Notes: generated by a model from the letters alone, not told the origin. DNA of 54,954 nucleotides from Myxococcales bacterium (GCA_012959805.1 DUCN01000098.1:14692-69645), one strand, 5' to 3'; positions 1-10,344 are shown, counted from the first letter of the stretch. Program-made: numbers and translations.

Positions 1-2
1 TC

Positions 3-464
3 ACCGTGAGCGACGGCCAGGGCGGCACGATCGGCAGCACGGCCTTTGCTCTCACGATCACGCCGGTCAACGATGCTCCCTCCCTCGGGCTGAGTGCGCT
101 GCCCGATGCCACGGTGGGCATTCTTTACTCGGCCATCATCACGCCCACCGACCCGGACCCCTCGGACGTGCTGACCCTGAGCCTGATTGCCGGGCCTCTT
201 TGGATCCAGCCCCCGGTCGATAACGGCAACGGCACATGGACCCTGGGCGGCGTGCCCCAACTCGGAGACCAAGGGCTTCAGGCGGTCACTCTGAGGGTCA
301 CCGATTCGGGCTCGCCCCCGATGGACGAACAACTCGCACTTCCACTCACCGTGATTTCAGGTGGGGCAGCGGTGCCCTCACTCGGCTTCTGGCTCACCTG
401 CGTTCTGGTGACGCTCCTGGCGGCCGTGGGCACGCGCTTCGCCACAATCCGAGCGGGCGCCTAA
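3..464 (+). CDS. C-terminal part of a secreted Ig/cadherin-like repeat protein with a membrane-anchor tail (5' end outside window)
   Basis: The frame is open from the left edge, so this is only the C-terminal ~150 residues of a larger protein. The visible part begins with the end of one repeat (TITPVNDAP, the usual VCBS/cadherin-like linker) followed by a second Ig-like module of the 'putative Ig' type (ALPDATVG, then VTDSG). The last ~32 residues are VPSLGFW, then a hydrophobic helix, then a short tail with Arg. This resembles IPTL-CTERM type sorting signals, although the exact IPTL motif is absent. It is probably exported and then anchored in the membrane or processed at the surface. No catalytic domain is visible. 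The next gene is convergent. Confidence 0.7.
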   Translation, partial: TVSDGQGGTIGSTAFALTITPVNDAPSLGLSALPDATVGILYSAIITPTDPDPSDVLTLSLIAGPLWIQPPVDNGNGTWTLGGVPQLGDQGLQAVTLRVTDSGSPPMDEQLALPLTVISGGAAVPSLGFWLTCVLVTLLAAVGTRFATIRAGA

Positions 465-519
465 TCAGGTCGAGGGTTGGCGAACTCACGCCTCGGCGAT
501 GGAAGGACTGCTTCGCAGA

Positions 520-2427
520 TCAGCCGGTGAAATCGGCGATCGACCCCAGCCCGCGCTCGCCCAGAAGATGTACGTGATATCGGCAATCCATTTCTGGTTC
601 GGCGCGTAACGCTTTCAAGTTTCGATCGAGCACATTCTTCGCGATCGGGTGTTTGTGATCGGAGTGTGTCTTCACACGGAACTTGCGCGGCATCACACGA
701 TGAAGCCCGAGCTCACGCATCAGCCGAATCCACTCCCCGATCGATTCCGCGCCTGATCCCCTGTTCCTTGATCCATTTCTGGATCCTCTTTGCAACGAAC
801 TCAGAGGCTGGTGCCAGTATGGAGCGGCCGGTTGCAATCCGAGTCCTTTCGCTCCGCGAGCACCCACGATCAACACCAACATCGCAGCAGCCATCGGCGG
901 CACAACTAATGCCACCTTCTCCGCCATAGCCGCTCTCGGCATAGCCCTCACCCCCACCACCATGTGACCAAACTCGCCTACTGGTAACTCAGCAATCCGC
1001 CTCCCATACCGATCGATCGCCACACTCACTCCGCCATTGGAAACCCGAACCATCGTGAGCCTCTGTTCGATCGCACGAAATGTCGCCGATGCGATGATCT
1101 GTTTATCGACGGCTTCACCCTTCACCCAATTGTCGTCGGCCAGGTTGACGATCGCGACGCTGTCCTCGTCGCGGCGATCGGAAACGATTCCGGGAAAGAG
1201 AATTTCGAAGCATAGAGCGGGGGATAACGTGAACTCACCTCTGAGTGGTTCGGCCTTGATCCCCTCGGCCACCCGGGGCGCGTGGGTCGCTCCGCGAAAC
1301 GCCCAGTCCGAGAGCGCGTTCCCGATCCCGAAGAAGCCACGACTCGATTCAACAATGGGGATCGCTCGGACCTTGTCCTCCCAATCCACGGGCCCGACAA
1401 GTGGGCTCCACCAAACGACCGAATTTCGATACAGCCGGCGTCCGTTCGGCTGAACCCGCTTGGCAGCGCGAACAAGGCCTAGCACGACCGGCACATTCCA
1501 ACTGTCGACTTGATCCTGCAAACGACGACCGAGTGGATCCTCCGGCGAGAACGGAAAAGTTAGAAGGCTCTCGGGCCAGAGAATTACATTCGGTCGGATC
1601 TCGACATCTTCGATCGCACGGGATGTCTCCTCGATCGTCTCTTCGAGAATGACGAATTGACTACTCATCTCCCAACGATCTCGTGGATCAATATGAGGCT
1701 GAACGACTAATAGTGATCGTTCGGAAGTATTCGAGTCGTCGGCGGCGAACATCTCGGCCACTGGCTGCCCGGAAGCCAAAGCAACCATCCAAGAAAGGAC
1801 AAGCGCGAGCGCTCGAATTCGATGCCGCGCTCCTCCTCTGAGCGCCATCGCAATAGACAAGTTCAAAGCGAACAAGAACGCCGAGATTCCGGGTACGCCG
1901 ATGGCGACGGCCAGTTGGCGGATGCCGGGAACCGTGCTCTGGGAATGACCGAGCAACATGAGGGGCAGGCCCCAGGGCGAATGGCTCATCCAGAATTCGA
2001 CCAGCCCAAACATCATTGCAGGAGCAAGCAGAGCGAGGGCCAAATTTCCTTCGAGGCCGTATCGGCTCGACCGAACGACCCAGACCACCCAACCCGTCGC
2101 GGCGAAGATCACACCCTTTGCCCAGCAGGCCATCGCGATCGCGACGAAGATTTTCCGCCCACCATGCAGGCCCTGTCCTCCCAGCGCATCGAAGATCCAG
2201 AACGACCCCAGAATCGCGTGGGCGATCCCGAATCCACCGCCGATGAGGAGCGCGCGTATCGCGGCCGCTCTCATCGTCACGAGTAGCCATGGAACCAGAG
2301 CGATCCCCGCCAAATGGCCGAACGAGTATGGGCTCTGCGACAAGACGAGCAGACCGATACTCGCGAGCACGAAAAATGCGCTCTTCACTTCTCCCGAAGC
2401 TTCGTCACCCGAGCATTGGCCGTCCAT
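520..2427 (-). CDS. lnt: Apolipoprotein N-acyltransferase-like protein (nitrilase-fold), 3' end fused to transposase debris
   Basis: Residues ~15-225 are a string of hydrophobic segments, and residues ~235-495 form a carbon-nitrogen hydrolase domain. The Lnt triad is visible: Glu286 (WPESLL), Lys352 (WEDKV) and Cys406 (LCFEILFPG). A last hydrophobic segment lies at ~504-523. In E. coli, Lnt N-acylates the diacylglyceryl-Cys of lipoproteins in the inner membrane. The native protein should end near residue 537 (about position 815), giving the usual ~500-540 residues. The remaining ~98 residues read through a degraded IS3 transposase and are not part of the family. Divergent from the Rhs gene at 2707. 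The intact triad suggests the catalytic part may still work, but the odd tail makes activity uncertain. Confidence 0.85.
   Translation of the reverse strand: MDGQCSGDEASGEVKSAFFVLASIGLLVLSQSPYSFGHLAGIALVPWLLVTMRAAAIRALLIGGGFGIAHAILGSFWIFDALGGQGLHGGRKIFVAIAMACWAKGVIFAATGWVVWVVRSSRYGLEGNLALALLAPAMMFGLVEFWMSHSPWGLPLMLLGHSQSTVPGIRQLAVAIGVPGISAFLFALNLSIAMALRGGARHRIRALALVLSWMVALASGQPVAEMFAADDSNTSERSLLVVQPHIDPRDRWEMSSQFVILEETIEETSRAIEDVEIRPNVILWPESLLTFPFSPEDPLGRRLQDQVDSWNVPVVLGLVRAAKRVQPNGRRLYRNSVVWWSPLVGPVDWEDKVRAIPIVESSRGFFGIGNALSDWAFRGATHAPRVAEGIKAEPLRGEFTLSPALCFEILFPGIVSDRRDEDSVAIVNLADDNWVKGEAVDKQIIASATFRAIEQRLTMVRVSNGGVSVAIDRYGRRIAELPVGEFGHMVVGVRAMPRAAMAEKVALVVPPMAAAMLVLIVGARGAKGLGLQPAAPYWHQPLSSLQRGSRNGSRNRGSGAESIGEWIRLMRELGLHRVMPRKFRVKTHSDHKHPIAKNVLDRNLKALRAEPEMDCRYHVHLLGERGLGSIADFTG
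560..806 (-). pseudogene. Rearranged IS3-family transposase (OrfB) remnant
   Basis: Two pieces of an IS3-type OrfB are visible in different frames. Minus-strand 805-751 reads SEFVAKRIQKWIKEQGIR, like the region just after the second catalytic Asp (normally DNGxEF). Minus-strand 750-610 reads LMRELGLHRVMPRKFRV and HKHPIAKNVLDRN, the HTH_21 region that should lie N-terminal to it. A +1 shift then gives APNQKWIADITYI (about 612-570), which carries the first DDE Asp. The order is therefore shuffled and the frame broken, so it cannot encode transposase. Its first half is read as the C-terminal tail of the Lnt-like protein. Confidence 0.75.
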
Positions 2428-2706
2428 CTCATCAACCTAGTCCCATCACCTAACACATCTCTCGACGTGAACTCATATGCACGGTTCCCGGGGACGGAAA
2501 TTCACGGTCCTCCGTCTTCATGAAGAAACCGGACAGAAACCAAGCCAACTCATCTCGAATCGCGATTTGAGATTCTCTTGAGATTCCTTCGACATTCATT
2601 CGAGTAAGTTCGCCGACATCCAATATCCACGCTTAACACTCACCCCGATTCCTCTGAACCTCCATCTCGTCCCTCAATATCCACAGATTTCCTGGAGACA
2701 TGCTGT
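2428..2706. other. Divergent intergenic region between lnt-like gene and Rhs gene
   Basis: There is no open gene here. It must hold promoters for both neighbours. A direct repeat TTGAGATTC occurs twice about 11 bases apart near 2567-2586, in an A+T-richer stretch, and may be a regulator site. A GGAG at 2694-2697 lies 9 bases before the ATG at 2707 and fits as the ribosome binding site of the Rhs gene. Confidence 0.4.
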
Positions 2707-5700
2707 ATGCGAGAGCGAAACATTCCGAGGACTCACGGCCTTCTTTCGACCTTCGATCAGATCAAGACGCACAGACCGACTGAATCAAGCCTGAACTGCG
2801 TCCGGCTCGGCTCGCGTATGCTTCTAGTCTTTTTACTGTGGTCGGTGGCCGCCGCACAGGCCATGCTCGTTCCCGGGGACACGACCCCAATGGATCCCGC
2901 GGTCGATAACAACACCGGCGCTGCGCGCTTTAGCATCCCCATCCAGGTGCCGCCGGGCCCGGGCGGACTCGCACCTGATCTCTCACTCCGCTATTCGAGC
3001 CATCGCAGCGATGGCCCCTACGGCGTGGGCTGGGGGCTTGATCTCGGAGAGATCGGATGCAGCCAGAGATTCGGTGTCCCCGACTACGCGTTTGCTGCGT
3101 GTGAGAAGTTCGAGCTGAACGGGCAGCTCCTTACGCGTGATGGCGCGAGCAATTTCTACCATTCATTCGTCGAAACATTTCAGAAGATCGAGTACCTGGC
3201 TGGCCCGAAGATCTGGGAGGTCACCGACCCCAACGGAACCATCGCGCGCTTCGGCGTCAACGGCGATGCGCGAGTTCTTTCGGGAGAAGAGATCGCCCGC
3301 TGGCTTCTCTCTGAGATCCACGATCCATTCGGCAACACCATCTTCATCACGTACGACGATACGACCGACACCGGCACGCGGTATCCGGCCAAAATCACTT
3401 ACGGCGCCAATGCAACCAAGCAATCCGGCGATCGAACCATCGAGTTCATCTTCGACGAGGACCGCCCAGATCCAATTCACGACTACGCCGGAGGAATTGA
3501 ACGCGAGATCACGAAACGACTCACGGATATCAAAGTCCTGAGCCATGGTCTTCTCGCTCGGCGTTACGCGTTCGGATACGACGGAGCGGACGAGAACGGC
3601 AACCTGATTGACTACACGACCGACCGCTCGCGGCTCGCCTGGGTTCAACAATTTGGCAACGACTGCCCCGGTGATATCAGTCTGTGCACAGGCTTGCCGA
3701 GACGGGAATACGTCTACACCGATTCAAAGGACGATGGCCTTATCGGGCAGCACTCAAAGTTCATCAAGGAAGATTCCTACCCACCGATTTATTATGGAAC
3801 GTTCGAGAATGCATTCCCCCATCCCGAGAATTACTCAATCGATTTTGCCGGCAGCGTCTTTCAGCGTGGCTACGGAGTCCGAACGGCAGACGTGAATGGA
3901 GATGGCCTCGTTGACCTAATTGAAGGTGGATTCATGGGCGGCGCGCTCCGAGAGCTGAACGGCATCGCAGCCCAGGACCTCAACACACTCAAAGTCAGAC
4001 TCAATACAGGGCAAGGATTTATTAAAGATCCTGCATGGACGGCTGCCTTTCGCGAACTTGAGGTCGAGCGGCCGCGCGCGGACTTCGAACAAACCATTCA
4101 TAATGTACTCGCCAGTCCAGTTTCCGACGTTCTCTATCTCGGCGAGTCCGGCATCATCGATGAGTCGCCGAATAGCGTCCTCTATTCCAGTGTTGAACAT
4201 CCAATCGGCATCGCCCCTCAACCGGACATGACCCGGCCCGACGTTCGCTACTCGACAAACAGCTATGAGGACCTTTTGGCCTACGGCCGATCTTCCGGTT
4301 GGATCGAGGCGATGGGGCGACTCTTCTTCGCGGACATCAATGCCGATGGTCTCGCGGACATCATCGTGTCAGTCCGTCTGAGCGGCGTCGATCGAGTCCT
4401 CGATGCGAACGGCGTAACCATTGCTCCGACCTCCGTTCAGCGACAGCCTGGCCTCACGGTTCGCAACGTCTATCGAAACTCCGGTGACCCTGCGATCGGA
4501 TGGATCAGGGACGACACACTCGCCGCAGGCCTGCCCCCTTTCGGAGTCGTTCAATATGAGAGCGATCATGGCGCCGAGTCGAGGATTCCCTTTGGACAAA
4601 GTCCCGACCCAGCCAACCTCTACAGTGCGCAAGGGGACCTTAGTTCCGGCTATGAGATCATCGAGCACAACGGGCGAGACGCATGCACACCGCGCGGGCT
4701 TCTCGGCGGATCCGACGATGGCTATATCCCGATCACATTGCAGCCCGATGTCTGTATCGGCCTCGTCGATCTCGCACCCCGCTTCGTGGACTTCAATGGC
4801 GATGGCTTCCTCGACGTCATGGTGCTCGATCTCGAGGATCCGACCGCGCTTCATCAGGGAACGCTTTACGGGGGTCGCGGGACCGGAGCCAAATCCGTTC
4901 CTCGAAATCGAGCGCGCAGCCAGGCCTGGATCCAGAGGCCCAACGCTGCCGCCGGTAGTCCGCGATGGGTTCGCGCCAGCCAGTTCGATCTTCCCAACGT
5001 TCCCTTTCTCTCAATTGCGAACGGTGGGAATCTACCTGGAGTGGATGATGAGTGGATTCTATTTAGCCACTCTCAGCCCCTATTAAACAGTGCCATGGCG
5101 CCGCCGCCTGGATGTCCCGGCAACGGACTCTTCGGCAGCCAATCATGGGAGGTCTGCGCTCCCCTCAGCTTCAACACGGACACGGGCATGCGATTCGTCG
5201 ATCTCAATCGCGATGGACTCACCGATGTGATCTGGAGCCTTTCCCAATATTACGTCCCCCTGAGTGGAAACGGTGGCTATGCCGGCTATCCCACCGTCGC
5301 CGAGGGTGTCATGCTCAATACTGGGTCGGGATGGTGCACTTCAGTCCTGGAGATGGCGGACCATGTCGAATCGTATTGCCCGCATGCTTCGATCTACTAC
5401 CCACCGGAAAGCAATTGGGGCGAGGTGACCCATACGGCGGCCGATCCGGCAGGACCTAATGGATTTGGATTCGAGATCTATGGCCATACTGGGCCAGCGA
5501 GCGGTTATCTCGCGGACCTTAATGCAGACGGCTTTCTCGACTACATCCAAGCGCATAACACTCTATATGTTGGAAAGAAGGCTTGGCTCTTCGATCCGGC
5601 CGGTGCCAGCCTGACGCCTCCGAATGTCTGGATTCGGGATGACCGGTACGATGTCGATCTCGACTTCATGCATCTCACCTACGGCGGCTCGCGCGATCCG

Positions 5701-8700
5701 AACTATCTTGGCTTGGCGGTACTGGATGTAAATGGCGACGGAGCCGCGGACGTCGTCGGAGATGATCTGAAGGAAGTGTTGGTTGGCGGTGCCCAGGGCA
5801 ACATCTTCCCGCAGGTCTTTCTCTCAAAGTCGAAGCACAGCGACCTGATTCGCCTTGTCCGAAACGGCACCGGCGGTGAAGTCCAGATCACCTACGAATC
5901 AGCGATCATCGCACGAGATTCCGCCCTCACGAATCCTCCCGGGTCCCTCGACCTCGAAATCGCAGCCGAACAACACGCTGTGGCCACTGCAGAGGGCCTC
6001 GACGGAACGAATATCGCGGACGCCGTGCGATGGTTGCCTCGACCCGTTGTCTCTGAAGTCAGAGTTTCCGGACCGAATCGGAAGCCGGATCCCGCCGACC
6101 CAAGCTCGGACTTTGGCTCGCCTGCCCGGTACCGCTACGCGCATCCTCGATACTGCGTGAAGAGCCGGTCTGATCTGGGATTCCGGGTTGTCGAACAGAC
6201 GCGACCTGGCGGCGAGGTCGTCCTCAGCAAGTACTACCAAACACATGGACGGGCCGGAAAAATTTCACAGGTGACTGTATCGGAGGACGGCGTCGCCGTT
6301 CATTTCCGTCAGGAATATTGGGAAACCCAAGAACAGTCGGCACAGCTACCGCAGCCCGATGTCCGCCCCCTCGTCCCAGCACTCCAGGCCGGCTCCATTG
6401 ATGACCCGGATGTGCATGTCGGGCGATTGGCGCGGATTCTCTCCCACAACTCCTATCAGTCACAATCGGGTGCCGTCTCGATGCGTACCTTTCATTATGA
6501 AGACGACTACGACTATGGGTACAACTTTGTCGAAAAGATTCTCGACAAACGACCGACCGGCCTACTCGTCACGTTACGCGAGCCCGCCTCAGACTATTCG
6601 AATTCCATATTCGGTCTGATTTCGAGACAGAAGCTTTTCGATCACGTTCAAAATAACATCGACAGTGACCTCTTCTTGAAAGACACCTCTTACTCCTACA
6701 CGAATGGACGGGCTTCGAACACAACCGAACGCGTAAAGCCACGCGACGGAGCCGGGAGCGGTGTCGATGAGTCCCATTCTCGGGACTATGATGTCTACGG
6801 CAACCTCACTCGAGAGAGCGTGCACGGACCAGGGGGAGATCAAGTCACGGATTTCTGTTTTGATGGCGACGATGCAGTGGGCGACGATGCGGCTTGGTGT
6901 CCTGGATTCGGGCAGGATTCGCATAGCATCCGAGTCGGGATCCGGGACGCAGCTGGCGGCATAGTCAGCTTCGAACCCGATCCGGCCATGAGCGTCATCG
7001 TTGAAACCAACTCGACCTACCTTGACGAACCCGGAATCCGCATCGAACTCGATGTCTTCGGCCGTCCAATCGAATCTCATGTACATGACGGCTCATCCTG
7101 GCTGAGAACTTCGACGATCGCTTACGATGACCTGCCCTTCTCTCCCTCAGTCGTCACGCAATGGGTCTACCCCGAGGCAGGCTCCGGCAATGGCGATTCG
7201 ATCTGGAGTTCACGCGTCTCGGACGGATTCGGCGGCATCTGGAAGGAAATAGACGAAACACCGCTGGGCTTCGTTGGGACGTTCAAGTATCACGACCCCC
7301 TACTTCGCAAACAACAGACGAGCCTGCCCATCGATTGCGGCGGGGATTCGTCTTGTCAGGCCTTCGACGGATCGAGCCAACCGATCGCAACCCTCTCGGA
7401 AGTCGATGCGATCGGACGTCCAGTCTATTCCGAATCCCCCGATGGTTTCTCGCTTTTCAAATATTCCGCGATCGCCTCAAGTTCCTTAGCAGCCCCCTGG
7501 ACTGCCTCTCTGAATCGATTCGATGTCGTGCTTGAAAAGAACGGCAAGGGAGACTTGACACTCCGCGGCTCGGACCGTGATCGCATCGTCTGGGTCGAGG
7601 AGTGCGAAAACACGGTGCTGCCAGGTACGAGCGATTTAAGTTCGATGACTTGCTCGGGGGACAGCGGTGGATCGGCGCCAAGTACCTTCTACGCTTATGA
7701 GGCCACAGGCGAAGTTCGGGCGATCTTCGATCCTCGTGCCGGTCCTTCGTTTGATGATCCCAACCATGTTTTCGAATACCACTACGACACGCTCGGCCGA
7801 GTCGTGCAGATTGATGACCCCGCATTGGCTGGATCAGGTCACACACAAACGAGCTATAGCGCCTACGGGAATGTCCGCGACTCGATCAATGCTCGAGGGC
7901 AAATTCGAACGCATACGTATGATGTCCTCAATCGGCTCACCGGCGTCACGACCCCGACCGGAGAAACCGATTACGTGATCTCCTACCGACCCAACGAGAG
8001 GAAACCGAGTGGCGACTCCTCAGCAGACTATCAGCGTACGATTCGCTTCGATTCCCTCGGTCGCGTAGAAAAGGAAGCATTAGCCATCCGCAATGCCTCG
8101 AATCGGCTTCAAAGCTTTCACACAGACTTCACCTACGACCTACTCGGCCGGACGACTGAAATCCACTATCCCGCTAAACACTTTGGCATCTTCGGGTGGC
8201 TCGACAGCGTTGTCCGATTCGAATACGACGGAAAATTCCTCGAACAAGTCTGCGAACTTGGGTGGGGAAGCCGCTGCGACTCAGCAGACGTGAACTTCGT
8301 GTCCTCGGCGGACTTCGACGCCCTGGGTCGACTCTCCAGTCTGACTCTTCCCACCGGAACGCGATCCTTCGAATACACGACCGACACTCATCGGCTCGCG
8401 AAGGACGAGTTCATTTCATCCGCCTATCAATACACGCGAAACTATCTCACCTATGACGAAGTCGGTAACCTCACTTCCGTCATGGGCTCCGAATCCGCAA
8501 GCGAAGCGCTCAATATGAACGAAGTCTATCGCTATGACGCTCGAAATCGAATCGAGCAATGGACCAAGGGCGGCACACAATATGATTATGGCTATGACGA
8601 TCTCGGAAATCTGACCAAGCATGCGGGAAGGATTCAGCGCTACGACGATACGGATCGTCCTCAAGCTATCACGCAGCGCGACCTCGCCTCGACTTCCCCG

Positions 8701-10344
8701 GACCTTCAGGACTACACCTACGACGATGACGGAAATGTGAAGTCCATTGTCGGATCGGGCGTATCGCGGTTCTTTTCCTTCGACTCGGCGAACCAGATCA
8801 ACTGCCTCGGCGAGGGAAGCAGCCCCTGTACGACGCGAATCGCCTATGACGTCCGTGGTAAACGAATCGCGGAATATCCTTCGAGCGGAAAGACATTCAC
8901 GGCCTATGTCGGTGACTCGTTTCGCTACCAGCACGATCTGATTGTTGCCCACGCCACCATCGAGATCATGCTCGACGGAAGACGCGTCGCACTCAAGCGC
9001 TTTCGCCCACAACTTCGTGCAGCAACGATCGGATTAGTTCCAGTCCGAATCGACCCACGCTGGACCACTGGTGGACTTGCTGGCCTTGGCGCCATTCTGC
9101 TCATCTTGGCTATCCGAAATGGAGGCTTCGCTCTGATTCAACTTCGGCCGCTGCGTGGCACAACGGCAATAGCGGCCGTGGCGCTGCTCCTCATGCCGTC
9201 CGTTGCCTCGGGCGCCGTTCCCGCCAATGCTTCCCTCCCCAACTATTATTGGGAGATCTCCGATGCATTAGGAACCGGCATGGTGATGATCAGCGAATCG
9301 GGTGAACGCGTGCGACATCAAGTCTTCACACCTTTTGGCGAAGTCCATGATGAAGTCGGATCGAACTTCCCCACCTTCTATGCCGGACACCGCCGGCACG
9401 AAAGCTCCGGCATGTTCTACATGCAGGCGCGCTGGTACGACCCCGGCGCCGGGCGCTTCTTATCCATCGACCCACTGATTCGAACCCAAATGAACCCACA
9501 GTCGGCCAACGCCTACTCGTATACCGAGAACAATCCCACGAACGGCATCGATCCGACCGGCACTCACGTGCTGGGCTGGACGGGGTCCAGCGGCCGTCTC
9601 GCAGGAAACTCGGGATTCGATGACAGCAGTGACAAGGACTCGGCTCAGCTCAATACATATGTCAGCGCCGTTGCTGCGCAGTCGAGCGCCGGCCGAAGCG
9701 AGCAACGCGAAGGTGAATCCGGCGGGGGCCTCCGCTTGGGCGGCGGCGAAGCCGCGCCAGCAGGTCACTCGGGGTCCGCGGCCTCTCGCATCGAAACGAA
9801 CGGGGCCATTTCCGGGAGTAGCGCGTCCCAGAGCGGAGCAGCTGGCGGCGGCATTTGGAGTGGGATTTGGAGCATCGCAAAATCGGTTGCGAGTATTCTC
9901 GCCAGCGATGTCATTGGTGCCGTGTTCGGATTCGCCTTCGGCAACGCATTGGGGATCATTGCAGGGATCGGGACAGTCCTAGGGGGGGTGCTTTCGGGTA
10001 ATTTATCAATGATCACGTCGGGCATTGGGATGTTCGGAAACGCCTTGGTCCCGCGCTTCGGATTCAACTCGGGCCCCGGACACGGGTATCCATCTCTCAT
10101 GCCGCGAACCGTGATCGATCTCGCGACACGCATTCACGACAAGGCATACGCAAGACTCTCCCGGAGTGGCGTCGGAATGTTCTCACCAAAAAGCGCAGCC
10201 GCCGATGTCCAACTCATTCGAAACGTCTGGTCCTCACACCGACTAGGCCCGGTCGGCCAGGCGTATCGACTCGGTCTCACCGCGGCATTCGGAATCAAGA
10301 TTGGCGCCCAAACAGGGTTCGGGGCTGCCGGTGCTCTCAACTAA
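2707..10344 (+). CDS. SpvB/FG-GAP/Rhs polymorphic toxin with a phospholipase A2-like C-terminal domain
   Basis: 2545 residues. A signal-like segment begins at Met38 (MLLVFLLWSVAAAQA), so Met38 (2818) is an alternative start. The SpvB region (~residues 55-220) has NTGAARFSIPI and YGVGWGLDL. At least six FG-GAP/VCBS Ca-binding repeats follow (DVNGDGLVD, DINADGLAD, DFNGDGFLD, DLNRDGLTD, DLNADGFLD, DVNGDGAAD). Next come many YD/Rhs repeats, then two hydrophobic stretches (about 9060-9120 and 9160-9215), and the Rhs core end (WYDPGAGRFLSIDPL ... YSYTENNPTNGIDPTG, 9430-9560). After a Ser/Gly-rich linker and a hydrophobic Gly-rich region, the last ~92 residues carry GPG (2456-2458), HDKAY (His2477-Asp2478, Tyr2481) and KSAAADVQL, the layout of a parvovirus VP1-type PLA2. 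By family logic the beta-cage encloses and delivers the toxin. No PAAR domain is visible, so the secretion route is unknown. Confidence 0.85.
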   Translation: MRERNIPRTHGLLSTFDQIKTHRPTESSLNCVRLGSRMLLVFLLWSVAAAQAMLVPGDTTPMDPAVDNNTGAARFSIPIQVPPGPGGLAPDLSLRYSSHRSDGPYGVGWGLDLGEIGCSQRFGVPDYAFAACEKFELNGQLLTRDGASNFYHSFVETFQKIEYLAGPKIWEVTDPNGTIARFGVNGDARVLSGEEIARWLLSEIHDPFGNTIFITYDDTTDTGTRYPAKITYGANATKQSGDRTIEFIFDEDRPDPIHDYAGGIEREITKRLTDIKVLSHGLLARRYAFGYDGADENGNLIDYTTDRSRLAWVQQFGNDCPGDISLCTGLPRREYVYTDSKDDGLIGQHSKFIKEDSYPPIYYGTFENAFPHPENYSIDFAGSVFQRGYGVRTADVNGDGLVDLIEGGFMGGALRELNGIAAQDLNTLKVRLNTGQGFIKDPAWTAAFRELEVERPRADFEQTIHNVLASPVSDVLYLGESGIIDESPNSVLYSSVEHPIGIAPQPDMTRPDVRYSTNSYEDLLAYGRSSGWIEAMGRLFFADINADGLADIIVSVRLSGVDRVLDANGVTIAPTSVQRQPGLTVRNVYRNSGDPAIGWIRDDTLAAGLPPFGVVQYESDHGAESRIPFGQSPDPANLYSAQGDLSSGYEIIEHNGRDACTPRGLLGGSDDGYIPITLQPDVCIGLVDLAPRFVDFNGDGFLDVMVLDLEDPTALHQGTLYGGRGTGAKSVPRNRARSQAWIQRPNAAAGSPRWVRASQFDLPNVPFLSIANGGNLPGVDDEWILFSHSQPLLNSAMAPPPGCPGNGLFGSQSWEVCAPLSFNTDTGMRFVDLNRDGLTDVIWSLSQYYVPLSGNGGYAGYPTVAEGVMLNTGSGWCTSVLEMADHVESYCPHASIYYPPESNWGEVTHTAADPAGPNGFGFEIYGHTGPASGYLADLNADGFLDYIQAHNTLYVGKKAWLFDPAGASLTPPNVWIRDDRYDVDLDFMHLTYGGSRDPNYLGLAVLDVNGDGAADVVGDDLKEVLVGGAQGNIFPQVFLSKSKHSDLIRLVRNGTGGEVQITYESAIIARDSALTNPPGSLDLEIAAEQHAVATAEGLDGTNIADAVRWLPRPVVSEVRVSGPNRKPDPADPSSDFGSPARYRYAHPRYCVKSRSDLGFRVVEQTRPGGEVVLSKYYQTHGRAGKISQVTVSEDGVAVHFRQEYWETQEQSAQLPQPDVRPLVPALQAGSIDDPDVHVGRLARILSHNSYQSQSGAVSMRTFHYEDDYDYGYNFVEKILDKRPTGLLVTLREPASDYSNSIFGLISRQKLFDHVQNNIDSDLFLKDTSYSYTNGRASNTTERVKPRDGAGSGVDESHSRDYDVYGNLTRESVHGPGGDQVTDFCFDGDDAVGDDAAWCPGFGQDSHSIRVGIRDAAGGIVSFEPDPAMSVIVETNSTYLDEPGIRIELDVFGRPIESHVHDGSSWLRTSTIAYDDLPFSPSVVTQWVYPEAGSGNGDSIWSSRVSDGFGGIWKEIDETPLGFVGTFKYHDPLLRKQQTSLPIDCGGDSSCQAFDGSSQPIATLSEVDAIGRPVYSESPDGFSLFKYSAIASSSLAAPWTASLNRFDVVLEKNGKGDLTLRGSDRDRIVWVEECENTVLPGTSDLSSMTCSGDSGGSAPSTFYAYEATGEVRAIFDPRAGPSFDDPNHVFEYHYDTLGRVVQIDDPALAGSGHTQTSYSAYGNVRDSINARGQIRTHTYDVLNRLTGVTTPTGETDYVISYRPNERKPSGDSSADYQRTIRFDSLGRVEKEALAIRNASNRLQSFHTDFTYDLLGRTTEIHYPAKHFGIFGWLDSVVRFEYDGKFLEQVCELGWGSRCDSADVNFVSSADFDALGRLSSLTLPTGTRSFEYTTDTHRLAKDEFISSAYQYTRNYLTYDEVGNLTSVMGSESASEALNMNEVYRYDARNRIEQWTKGGTQYDYGYDDLGNLTKHAGRIQRYDDTDRPQAITQRDLASTSPDLQDYTYDDDGNVKSIVGSGVSRFFSFDSANQINCLGEGSSPCTTRIAYDVRGKRIAEYPSSGKTFTAYVGDSFRYQHDLIVAHATIEIMLDGRRVALKRFRPQLRAATIGLVPVRIDPRWTTGGLAGLGAILLILAIRNGGFALIQLRPLRGTTAIAAVALLLMPSVASGAVPANASLPNYYWEISDALGTGMVMISESGERVRHQVFTPFGEVHDEVGSNFPTFYAGHRRHESSGMFYMQARWYDPGAGRFLSIDPLIRTQMNPQSANAYSYTENNPTNGIDPTGTHVLGWTGSSGRLAGNSGFDDSSDKDSAQLNTYVSAVAAQSSAGRSEQREGESGGGLRLGGGEAAPAGHSGSAASRIETNGAISGSSASQSGAAGGGIWSGIWSIAKSVASILASDVIGAVFGFAFGNALGIIAGIGTVLGGVLSGNLSMITSGIGMFGNALVPRFGFNSGPGHGYPSLMPRTVIDLATRIHDKAYARLSRSGVGMFSPKSAAADVQLIRNVWSSHRLGPVGQAYRLGLTAAFGIKIGAQTGFGAAGALN

